From positions 1-13,277 of the forward strand of contig DASWRI010000040.1 in the NCBI GenBank assembly GCA_036403235.1: a stretch of 13,277 nt of DNA, read 5' to 3'. Below the pieces are notes generated by a model. That model saw only the letters and a program-made list of their open reading frames with translations. It was not told the DNA's origin and made no database searches. Made by a program: the position numbers and the translations under genes. Source of the stretch: JBGTFE01 sp036403235 (GTDB taxonomy: Bacteria > Acidobacteriota > Blastocatellia > Pyrinomonadales > Pyrinomonadaceae). Positions 7,081 to 13,277 of this stretch are shown here, piece after piece (the stretch's first letter is position 1; each line of letters opens with the position of its first letter).

Positions 7081-8248
7081 CGCGTCTCAGTTTTTCTTTA
7101 ATCCACAATGCCAAATTTGCAGCGGCTTCACGCCGCGCGAATTCGTCTGCATTTTTTCTCATTCGCTCTAAATCAATCCGGTTTTTTAATAATTCTGCGG
7201 CGACTTGCGCAGCTTCAGCCGGAGTTTTTACGGCACACCCGATGCCCAGTTTTTCCAGCAATTCATACTGCGCCCGTTCCGAGCCGGGCGGCGGCGGCAA
7301 GGCGATAATCGGCAAACCGCAAGCGCAGGCCTCGTCGAAAGTGTTGCCCAATTTGGAAATCAAAACATCGGCGGCGTGAAGGAGTTGCGGAACCTGATTC
7401 GTCCAGCCCAGAATGCGCAGATGTTTGGAGCTTTTCCGCAAACGCTCACAATTTCGCTTTAATTTTTCGTTTTTTCCGGCGAGGACGACAATTGCCGCTG
7501 AACGATTTGCGTGTAGCAATTCTTCGACAATTTCTTCAATTCTTCCGATTCCTTCTCCGCCGCCCGCAACTAAAATCAGAGGCAAGCCTGAAGGCAAATC
7601 AAGCCATTTATTAACTTCCCAACGTTCTTTTTTTCTATCGAAATCCGTTGTAAATTCCGCCTGCATCGGCACACCCCAGGCGGCGATTTGTTCGCTCCGT
7701 GCGCCGAGTTCGACAAAATCTCTGACAATCGAATCAGCCGCCAGACAGTAAAAATCAATTTCCGGCTGAATCCAGGCGCGGTCGGCGTCGTAATTAACAT
7801 TGACGGCGACGAGCGGAATTTTTAATTGCAAATCGCGTTTGACGAGCGCGGCAATCTCGCAGCATCCGACTTCGGTTGCGACAATCGCGCAAGGCTGTAT
7901 TTCTCGCGCCAGTTTAAACAATTTTCGACATTCGCGGCGATAAAACCACGCGGGACTGGTTTGCGTCTGGCGTTTCTGGTAGCGATCTATTTTGTCCCAC
8001 AAAGCCGGGAAATTTTTGACAAGCCAAAGATATGCCGTTACGTGCGTGAACCTCGCCAGCGGCGACATAAGCCCAGAAACCTCGACAACGCGTGCCGGAA
8101 TACTTGGATTGTTTTTGCTCCACGCCTCGGCAATGGCTTCAGCCGCCCGCGAGTGTCCCGCGCCGTTGTTAATCGTCAGCAGCAAAACCGGTCGTGCCGC
8201 GCCGGTTTGCGCGTTTGCGATTTTCTTTTTCTCGGCTGTGACTAACAT
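7073..8248 (-). CDS. Second MGDG-synthase/GT28-type glycosyltransferase, diverged donor site
   Basis: A GT-B glycosyltransferase of 391 residues, related to diacylglycerol glycosyltransferases (UgtP, plant MGD) and MurG, which move a sugar from a nucleotide donor to a lipid acceptor at the membrane. The acceptor half opens with VLLLTINNGAGHSRAAEAIA, the GAGH loop of the family. It contains WDK, a CRKLF segment and ATEVGCCEIA. The donor half has LVAGGGEGIGRIEE, VLAGKN, ILGWTNQVPQLLHAADVLIS and KLGNTFDEA, where the family norm is K-P-G-G-x-T-x-x-E. The Gly-to-Asn and Pro-to-Leu changes suggest an altered donor site or weakened activity. It is clearly a paralogue of the gene just upstream. The ATG is 2 bases after that gene's stop; a TTG at 8254 overlapping the stop (393 residues) is the alternative. 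Its 3' end overlaps the deacetylase start. The substrates are not known. Confidence 0.83.
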   Translation of the reverse strand: MLVTAEKKKIANAQTGAARPVLLLTINNGAGHSRAAEAIAEAWSKNNPSIPARVVEVSGLMSPLARFTHVTAYLWLVKNFPALWDKIDRYQKRQTQTSPAWFYRRECRKLFKLAREIQPCAIVATEVGCCEIAALVKRDLQLKIPLVAVNVNYDADRAWIQPEIDFYCLAADSIVRDFVELGARSEQIAAWGVPMQAEFTTDFDRKKERWEVNKWLDLPSGLPLILVAGGGEGIGRIEEIVEELLHANRSAAIVVLAGKNEKLKRNCERLRKSSKHLRILGWTNQVPQLLHAADVLISKLGNTFDEACACGLPIIALPPPPGSERAQYELLEKLGIGCAVKTPAEAAQVAAELLKNRIDLERMRKNADEFARREAAANLALWIKEKLRRDE

Positions 8249-8250
8249 TT

Positions 8251-9414
8251 TCAAACGCCGACTACCGACTTCGCACTCCTTTGATTAGTTTTTTCTGATT
8301 CGCTTTCGATTACTGCCTGCACAATGCGCCGCGCAGCTTCGGGCTGCGCTAATTTTTTTATATTCCTTGCCATTTCAAACCGGCTTTGCGGATTTTCCAG
8401 AATTTTCAAAATTGCTTCCGCCGTTTTTTCCTCGCCGTTAGTGTTAATACCTGCCCCTTGCTCGATAAAGTGTTTCGCGTTTTCCGTTTCCGGCCCCGGA
8501 ATCGCGTCGAATAAAACGAGCGGAACGCCGCAGACCGCCGCCTCGTTCAAAGTTACTCCGCCCGGTTTCGTCGCCAAAGCGTCTGCCGCCTGCATCAACG
8601 CGGCGACATCGTTTGTCCACGCGAGAATTTTCAAACTAACGGTTGCCGTATTTTTCAGCTTTTCGAGTTTGCGGCGGGCATTTTTATCTTTTCCGGGCAA
8701 AGCGACGATTTGCAGATTTTTGCCGTTTCGCAAAAGCTCGGCGGCGACCGCATCCATTCGCGTCGGTCCCATTCCGCCGCCCATCAGCAAAACTATCGGG
8801 CGCTTGTCGAGTCCAAATTTTCTGCGTGTTTCGCCGGCATCAAACCGGCGCGAAAAACTCTCGTCCAAAGGAATTCCGCAGACTTTGATTTTTTCTGCCT
8901 TCACGCCCCAATTTTCCAGTTGTTCGGCAACGCATTCGGCAGCCACAAAGAAGTTTGAAATTTTAGGCTTGACCCAAATCGGTTCGGCTTCAAAATCCGT
9001 AATGACATTGACTATTTCCGCGCTTGTCAGCCGCTCGCGTTTCGCGATTACCGCTATTTCACACGCGCCGACCTCACAGGCGACAATCAAATCGGGCTTG
9101 AATCTTTTAATGTCGTCGAAGACCCGGCGACAGCCTTTTCGCCAAGCCCAGATGGGCGCGGTTTGCTCGTGTTGTTTTTGAATGCGAGTGGCAAAAAATT
9201 TGTCCCAAATATGCGGCGCACAGCGAATCATTGCCCAGTAAGTCCAAACGTAAAATATCCGAAACAGAAACGAACAATTTTCGAGCGCGTCAATTAATTG
9301 CAGTTCGGCATCGGGAATTTGTCTCTGAAATTCCGCCGCAATTGCCTGCGCGGCGCGAACGTGACCCGCGCCGAAGGATAAAGTCAAAACGAAGATGCGT
9401 TTCGGATTTTTCAC
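8251..9414 (-). CDS. First MGDG-synthase/GT28-type glycosyltransferase
   Basis: This 387-residue GT-B enzyme pairs an MGDG_synth-type N-terminal domain with a Glyco_tran_28-type C-terminal domain. Relatives add glucose, galactose or GlcNAc to lipid acceptors at the cytoplasmic face of the membrane. Evidence includes FVLTLSFGAGHVRAAQAIA at the N-terminus, ACEVGACEIA, NVITDFEAEPIWVKP, LLMGGGMGPTRMD at the start of the donor domain, ILAWTNDVAALMQAADALAT, and the complete donor motif KPGGVTLNEAAVCGVP. Lipid glycosyltransferases of this family usually have a His-containing HPTW-like stretch where this one has EAEPIW, so the acceptor may differ. The start is the GTG at 9414: it has a GGAGG site 5 bases upstream and overlaps the permease stop as GTGA. 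An in-frame ATG at 9438 would add eight residues. Its place directly after an ABC-2 exporter suggests that the glycosylated product is transported. Confidence 0.86.
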   Translation of the reverse strand: MKNPKRIFVLTLSFGAGHVRAAQAIAAEFQRQIPDAELQLIDALENCSFLFRIFYVWTYWAMIRCAPHIWDKFFATRIQKQHEQTAPIWAWRKGCRRVFDDIKRFKPDLIVACEVGACEIAVIAKRERLTSAEIVNVITDFEAEPIWVKPKISNFFVAAECVAEQLENWGVKAEKIKVCGIPLDESFSRRFDAGETRRKFGLDKRPIVLLMGGGMGPTRMDAVAAELLRNGKNLQIVALPGKDKNARRKLEKLKNTATVSLKILAWTNDVAALMQAADALATKPGGVTLNEAAVCGVPLVLFDAIPGPETENAKHFIEQGAGINTNGEEKTAEAILKILENPQSRFEMARNIKKLAQPEAARRIVQAVIESESEKTNQRSAKSVVGV

Positions 9415-10175
9415 TCTTCCCTCCAGTTCATTGTCCAAAAACCGCCCGCGAGAGTTGCCAATGCCATTAGCGATAAAATCAAAAACTCGCCGCCGATAAA
9501 CGGATTTCCGGTTAAAATTTTTTCGACGGCGCGGGCAATGTAAGTCGTCGGCAAAACGTATCCGAGCCAGCGCAGAAATTGCGGCAGAGTTTCCGCCGAA
9601 TAATAAACCGGCGCGAGCAAAACAAGCCCCGCGCCGAGCGCGTCCGTCATCAAAGAGCCTTCGCTGAAACTTCTGACGCGGGAAGCGATAATGACGCTAA
9701 CGCCGCACAGAGACAAAAGCGCGACGAAAACTACGAGCGCAAGCAGAAATACGCCGAAAATTCCGTTGATTTTGGTTGTTACTCCTAAAAATCTTGCCGC
9801 CGCAAGCATCGAAATCGTCCCCAAAGCGCCCTGCGCGAGAGCAAAAATCAACACGCCGAAAACATATGAAGAAGGCGCCAGCGGCAGCGTCGCAAAAAGT
9901 TTCAGGCGCCCGGTAAAACGGTTTTCGAGAAGCAGATATCCAAGCCAGCTAATCGCCGTCAAGCTCAAAGAAAAAACAATCGAAGCGGCGAGAAAATGCA
10001 GCTTTTCCGCGTTTGGAACCGTTTCCGCCGCATTTTGATTGGCAATCCCGTTGGCAAACAAATACATCCCAATCGGAAAAACGATTGCCGCCAGCAAAAA
10101 CGGTCCGGCTTCGCGCCGCAGACGCGCCAGATGAATCTGAAAAACACAAAAAATGTCGGACAATCTTTTCTTCAT
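9411..10175 (-). CDS. ABC-2 type transporter permease
   Basis: A 254-residue integral membrane protein with about six hydrophobic segments, near residues 24-45, 62-88, 98-128, 138-165, 175-195 and 228-250. This is the usual size and topology of an ABC-2 exporter subunit (the drug, polysaccharide and lipid exporter class). The loop with RLKLFATLPLAPSSYVFGVL between segments 2 and 3 and the LAPVYYSAETLPQFLRWLGY stretch before the last segments are typical of this family. The latter resembles the periplasmic re-entrant part seen in drug and polyketide exporters. Its ATG overlaps the ATPase stop as ATGA, so the two should be made together. A GGAGG lies 15 bases upstream, a longer spacer than usual, which suggests reliance on coupling. 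It lacks a fused ATPase domain and would work as a dimer with the neighbouring ATPase. The transported molecule is unknown. Confidence 0.88.
   Translation of the reverse strand: MKKRLSDIFCVFQIHLARLRREAGPFLLAAIVFPIGMYLFANGIANQNAAETVPNAEKLHFLAASIVFSLSLTAISWLGYLLLENRFTGRLKLFATLPLAPSSYVFGVLIFALAQGALGTISMLAAARFLGVTTKINGIFGVFLLALVVFVALLSLCGVSVIIASRVRSFSEGSLMTDALGAGLVLLAPVYYSAETLPQFLRWLGYVLPTTYIARAVEKILTGNPFIGGEFLILSLMALATLAGGFWTMNWREE
9420..9424 (-). promoter_or_regulatory. Shine-Dalgarno site fixing the GTG start of the first GT28-type gene
   Basis: GGAGG on the minus strand with a 5-base spacer to the GTG at 9414, embedded in the last codons of the permease gene. Together with the GTGA stop/start overlap it argues for GTG rather than the ATG at 9438. 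Confidence 0.7.
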
Positions 10176-11077
10176 TTTTTGAGCGGATTTCCTCCGTTGC
10201 CGTTTGCGCTTAAATGCTCGCCGACGAGCGCGAAATAAACGTCTTCGAGCGATGAAGCGGCGAGTTGATATTCGCTGACACGCGAACGATTAATAAATTT
10301 TTGCGCCTCGTCGAAAGTCTCGAAAAAAATCGTCTGCGGCGTTTCGCGTTCAAGAAAATTCATTCGATAGCGCTGCGGAAATCGCGCGCGAAGCTCCGCC
10401 AGAGTTCCTTCGGCAACGATTTTTCCGTGGTTGATAAACGCGATGCGGTGGCTCAGATGCTCGGCTTCTTCCATGTAATGCGTCGAAAGAATGACGGTCG
10501 CGCCGCCGACGATAAATTTTTCGAGCAGATTCCAAACCGTTCGGCGCGAAATCGGGTCAAGCCCGGTCGTCGGTTCATCGAGAATCAAAAGCGGCGGTTT
10601 GCCAAGGAAAGCCAGACCGATTAAAATTCTGCGGCGCTGCCCGCCGGAAAGCTCGCCGACTCGTTTTTTCGCGTCCTGTTCGAGTTCGAGCGCGGCAAGA
10701 ATTTCATCAGTCTGCGAGCGCGCCGAATTTTTATCCAGGCCTTTGAGCTTTCCGAATAATTCGAGATGTTCGCGAACGGTCAAAGTTTCAAAAACGCCCG
10801 CTTCCTGCGGCGTCACGCCCATCAGAGTTTTGGCTTTTTGCGGCTCTCTTACCGCGTTGATTCCGAAAATTTCGATTGTGCCGCCGGTCGGTTTGAGCTC
10901 GGTCGTAAGCTGCCGCAGAAACGTCGTTTTGCCCGCGCCGTTCGGTCCCAAAATGGTAACGACTTCGCCTTTTTTGATGGCAAAATCAATGCCGCGCGTC
11001 GCTTCAGTCCCATTTCGATAGCGCTTGATGAGATTTTCGACACGAACGGCAAAATTTTTGTTTGGTTCTTCCGGCAT
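10172..11077 (-). CDS. ABC transporter ATP-binding protein (ABC-2 exporter class)
   Basis: This 301-residue cytoplasmic ATPase powers the permease encoded next to it. It has Walker A GPNGAGKTT (44-52), a Q-loop at Q91 in GVTPQEAGVF, the signature LSGGQRRR (143-150), Walker B LLILDEPT (163-170) and the H-loop STHYMEEAEHL (H200). The C-terminal part has the GKIVAEGTLAELRARFP pattern and then SLEDVYFALVGEHL, the tail of DrrA/CcmA-like drug and lipid exporters. The start is taken as the ATG 2 bases after the radical SAM stop. An in-frame ATG at 11113 has a GGAG four bases upstream, but its 12 extra residues only read the radical SAM 3' end in another frame and do not resemble family N-termini. 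The gene ends with an ATGA overlap with the permease. Confidence 0.9.
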   Translation of the reverse strand: MPEEPNKNFAVRVENLIKRYRNGTEATRGIDFAIKKGEVVTILGPNGAGKTTFLRQLTTELKPTGGTIEIFGINAVREPQKAKTLMGVTPQEAGVFETLTVREHLELFGKLKGLDKNSARSQTDEILAALELEQDAKKRVGELSGGQRRRILIGLAFLGKPPLLILDEPTTGLDPISRRTVWNLLEKFIVGGATVILSTHYMEEAEHLSHRIAFINHGKIVAEGTLAELRARFPQRYRMNFLERETPQTIFFETFDEAQKFINRSRVSEYQLAASSLEDVYFALVGEHLSANGNGGNPLKK

Positions 11078-11079
11078 CT

Positions 11080-12102
11080 TCAAATAATCTGCAAAAACTC
11101 CATCGCGCTCCAAATCGCCGTCCAGGGGTTGTTGCGATAGACGGAAACTTCATACGGGCAGCCGATTTTGCAGCCTTTGCAGAAATCCCACATATCGGGC
11201 GATTCTTTAATGATTTGGCGCACTTCGGGCGATTCGTAAATTTCCCTAAGACTCATTTCCGGCAAGCCTCGATGTTTTGAGACAAACGCGCACGGAAACT
11301 GAATCGAGCCGTCGGGACGCATATTTATCAAATGCGAAGCCGAGCGGCACGGGAATTTTTTCGTAAAACCGTCGTTGCGATAAAATTTGTAATAATCGGT
11401 GTAAAACCTGACGCATTTGAACTCTTTTTTGAGCTGCAAAACATACGTTGCGACTTTATCGAGCGCTTCGTGCTGCATCTCGACATTTTCGGTTTCAAAA
11501 GTCGTCCGCACGACATTGTGAACAGCTTCGGTGTGAAGCAGAAAACCGCGTTCGGTGCAGTACTGGGCAAGGGCGGGCAAATCTTCGAGATTATCTTCGT
11601 TGACGGCGGCGTTGATTTGCACGAGATTATGTTTGAGCTTGTTTTCCGTGATGTAATCGAGCGCCGAAAGAATCGTCGGCAGACCGTCAATGCCGCGACG
11701 CTGCTTGAATTTTTCGCGGTCGAGCGTGTCAATCGAAACTTCCAACTGGTCGAGCTTGACGCAGAATTCGGCGTATTTTTTGAGCGCCAGTCCGTTGGTC
11801 GGCATCGAGGTGAAAAAGCCTTTTTTCGAAGCGTATTCGATATAATCCGGCACGTTCGGATTCATCAGAGGCTCGCCGCCCGACATGCTCCACGCAAAAA
11901 CGCCCATCTCCGCCGCTTCGTCCATCCGGCGAAAAACTCTCTCTCTGGTCGCTTTTTCTTCCGGCTGTTGATTTTGCCAAATCGCGCAGTAACCACATTT
12001 CATATTGCAGTGCAGCGTCGTTTCAAACATCACCATAAACGGGCGATTGAAGCCGTGCCGCAGTTGGCGGAGCGCGTTTTTGAACATTAGCTTTTTCTGC
12101 AT
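11080..12102 (-). CDS. Radical SAM enzyme with SPASM/Twitch-like Cys-rich C-terminus
   Basis: A 340-residue radical SAM protein. The CNMKCGYC motif (C32, C36, C39) binds the catalytic 4Fe-4S cluster, and SMSGGEPLMNP (GGEP at 75-78) is the SAM-binding glycine motif. MPTNGLAL and EVSIDTLDREKF follow as further barrel strands. The C-terminus carries C252 (FPCRS), C271 (FPCAF) and C308/C311/C315 (FCKGCKIGC), the pattern of an auxiliary-cluster domain of SPASM or Twitch type. RPDGSIQFPCAF is characteristic of that domain. Such enzymes modify peptides or small molecules by C-H abstraction, and relatives act in cofactor, hopanoid and antibiotic tailoring. No small precursor-peptide gene is seen here. 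The gene starts 9 bases after the stop of the upstream receptor, with a GAGA ribosome site. The reaction is unknown; the family call is firm. Confidence 0.88.
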   Translation of the reverse strand: MQKKLMFKNALRQLRHGFNRPFMVMFETTLHCNMKCGYCAIWQNQQPEEKATRERVFRRMDEAAEMGVFAWSMSGGEPLMNPNVPDYIEYASKKGFFTSMPTNGLALKKYAEFCVKLDQLEVSIDTLDREKFKQRRGIDGLPTILSALDYITENKLKHNLVQINAAVNEDNLEDLPALAQYCTERGFLLHTEAVHNVVRTTFETENVEMQHEALDKVATYVLQLKKEFKCVRFYTDYYKFYRNDGFTKKFPCRSASHLINMRPDGSIQFPCAFVSKHRGLPEMSLREIYESPEVRQIIKESPDMWDFCKGCKIGCPYEVSVYRNNPWTAIWSAMEFLQII

Positions 12103-12111
12103 ATTCTCAAC

Positions 12112-13277
12112 TTAAAAATCAATATCGAACTTTGCTTTGACCGATGCGCCCAAGCTGTTGTAAAACTTTCCGTAATTCGGACTAGCGAGATTGTTCTGCA
12201 CGTCTCGCGGGTTAAAATTATTCGTGACATTAAACAGCGCGACGCCGATTCGGGCGCGTTTATTATCAAAAAACGGCAGTTGAAAACCTTTGGTAATTTG
12301 CAGGTCGAGCGATACATACATCGGAAATCGTCCGGCGCGGTTTCTCACTCCGACAAAATCCAGACGCTCGTTCACATTTGAGAACGGAAAGCCGGAACGA
12401 ATCTCGAAAAGCGGCGCGATGCGAATGTCGTGCTTTTTGGAAATGTCTATCTGTCCGTAAAACAAAAAGCGGTGCGGCGCATCGAACGGCAAAGGCGCGT
12501 ATTCATTCGGGCGCGCGACAAACGAAGGCGTGTCGCCGAAAAATTTGTCGGCCGTATTCAAATCACCGCGAGCGCGTGAGAAAACATAAGACGCGCTCCA
12601 CTGACCGAGCGCCGCACTTTTATAATCGAATAAAACCTGAAACTCGTCGTAGCGCGAACGCCCGCGACTGCTCAATAAAAGTGTTCCCGTTGTGCCGCTT
12701 CCGGCGAGAGGCTCAACCAGCAAATCGTTTCTTGTAAATCTTTGGAGAAATCCGAAACGAACGATTAATTCCTTTGTAATTCTGCGGTCAATTTGGAAAC
12801 TCCAACGCACGCTACGCGGCGTGCGCAGCGGTTCGACAATTTGGCTGTCGAAAAGTGTTGGTACGCCGGTTACCGTGATGCCGTTGGCGGCATAATTGGT
12901 TACGATGCGTTCGGGAACTTGCTCAAACTCGGCTGTTGGATTAACTAAATCATCGTTTTGCTCGCTGTCAAAATATCCGATAGTGGAAAGCGAACGGTCA
13001 TAGAAAATGCCGATGCCGCCGCGAAGAATCGTGCCGTCATTTTTGAAGGGCAAAAACAAAAATGAAACGCGCGGCGCAAAATTATTGCGTCCGGTTATGC
13101 CGTCGCGGTCAAAGCGCAAGCCGTAATCGAGCGTAAATTTCGGATTAATAACCCAACGGTCTTGCACAAAAGCGGCGGCTTCGTTATAGGAATAACTGAG
13201 CGGCGCGGCGCTGGTAAAATCAATACGCTGTGCCAGAGTATTGTCGGGACGGCGTATAAAAATCGAGTTGTAACGAA
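12112..13277 (-). CDS. TonB-dependent outer-membrane receptor, C-terminal part (cut by right edge)
   Basis: The frame is open through the right edge, giving 387 residues plus stop; the N-terminus lies outside the window. A GTG at 13167 could be misread as a start, but the frame continues upstream through AAAFVQDRWVINPKFTLDYG, which matches the barrel strand GFVQDRWILRPNLSFDVG of the other receptor. Further matches are FAPRVSFLFLPFKNDGTILR against SPRAGFAWSPFKGDKTIFRG, GIFYDRS against GFFYDKV, VRSKARGDLN-like SRARGDLN, and the C-terminal NFNPRDVQNNL against HFNPRNVRNNL. The last residue is Phe, as usual for outer-membrane barrels. By homology the missing part should hold a signal peptide, a regulatory-like domain and the plug. 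It is the first gene of this operon visible in the window, 9 bases before the radical SAM gene. The ligand is unknown. Confidence 0.88.
   Translation of the reverse strand, partial: RYNSIFIRRPDNTLAQRIDFTSAAPLSYSYNEAAAFVQDRWVINPKFTLDYGLRFDRDGITGRNNFAPRVSFLFLPFKNDGTILRGGIGIFYDRSLSTIGYFDSEQNDDLVNPTAEFEQVPERIVTNYAANGITVTGVPTLFDSQIVEPLRTPRSVRWSFQIDRRITKELIVRFGFLQRFTRNDLLVEPLAGSGTTGTLLLSSRGRSRYDEFQVLFDYKSAALGQWSASYVFSRARGDLNTADKFFGDTPSFVARPNEYAPLPFDAPHRFLFYGQIDISKKHDIRIAPLFEIRSGFPFSNVNERLDFVGVRNRAGRFPMYVSLDLQITKGFQLPFFDNKRARIGVALFNVTNNFNPRDVQNNLASPNYGKFYNSLGASVKAKFDIDF

Noticed and set aside
8324..9181. 285-codon plus-strand open frame opposite the first GT28-type gene
   Set aside because: The product is Ser/Ala/Phe-rich with no domain signature and lies wholly within a confidently identified gene on the other strand.
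11332..12090. 252-codon plus-strand open frame opposite the radical SAM gene
   Set aside because: Antisense shadow: the minus-strand reading has the Cys motif, GGEP and SPASM-like cysteines, while the plus-strand reading has no domain features.
11080..12102. Radical SAM protein as HpnH
   Set aside because: The Cys-rich C-terminus with an RPDGSIQFPCAF-type motif is SPASM/Twitch-like, and the barrel sequence does not resemble HpnH closely enough to name it.
12112..13167. GTG at 13167 as the start of a short 351-residue receptor
   Set aside because: The frame continues upstream to the window edge with receptor-like sequence, and no ribosome site precedes the GTG; the gene is simply cut by the edge.
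1..13277. CRISPR arrays, tRNA/rRNA genes, insertion sequences, attachment sites
   Set aside because: No regularly spaced direct repeats, no transposase or integrase motifs, no tRNA-like cloverleaf, and almost no non-coding space to hold them.

Overview
The window reads as one long, tightly packed operon, with all twelve genes on the minus strand. Transcription runs from the right edge to the left edge, and no gap between genes exceeds 25 bases. The best guess at host is an Acidobacteriota bacterium, perhaps of the Blastocatellia/Pyrinomonadales type. The grounds are two TonB-dependent receptors of the Oar-like style common in that phylum (one shows its carboxypeptidase-regulatory-like N-terminus), the moderate GC content by eye, and a GT4 N-terminus of a kind I associate with such genomes. 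This is inference; no rRNA or marker gene is present.

Layout in transcription order: (1) the C-terminal half of a TonB-dependent outer-membrane receptor, cut by the right edge (13277-12112); (2) a radical SAM enzyme with a Cys-rich SPASM/Twitch-like C-terminus (12102-11080); (3) an ABC-transporter ATPase (11077-10172); (4) its ABC-2 membrane subunit (10175-9411); (5, 6) two tandem, diverged paralogous glycosyltransferases of the MGDG-synthase/GT28 type (9414-8251 and 8248-7073); (7) a membrane-anchored NodB-type polysaccharide deacetylase (7080-6280); (8) a MtnX-like HAD-IB phosphatase (6290-5535); (9) a class III PLP aminotransferase (5509-4085); (10) a PaaK/CapK-like adenylate-forming enzyme (4079-2679); (11) a full-length TonB-dependent receptor (2661-145); (12) the N-terminus of a GT4 glycosyltransferase, cut by the left edge (135-1).

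Taken together, the genes look like a route that builds, glycosylates, deacetylates and exports a small amphiphilic molecule or glycolipid. The aminotransferase and ligase would supply an amine and an activated acyl group. The two GT28-type enzymes would add sugar to a lipid-like acceptor, the deacetylase would free an amino group, the radical SAM enzyme would perform a hard C-H or C-C step, and the ABC-2 pair would move the product across the inner membrane. The receptors at the two ends could handle uptake or sensing at the outer membrane. The product cannot be read from the sequence. I do not recognise this exact gene combination as a described pathway, and it is the most interesting thing in the window.

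Coupling is tight. Junctions include ATGA and GTGA stop/start overlaps, an 8-base overlap and an 11-base overlap. Several starts were placed inside the longest open frames because a Shine-Dalgarno site or the junction supports the shorter form. There is no gene-free stretch longer than 300 bases, and I saw no RNA genes, mobile elements or CRISPR array.
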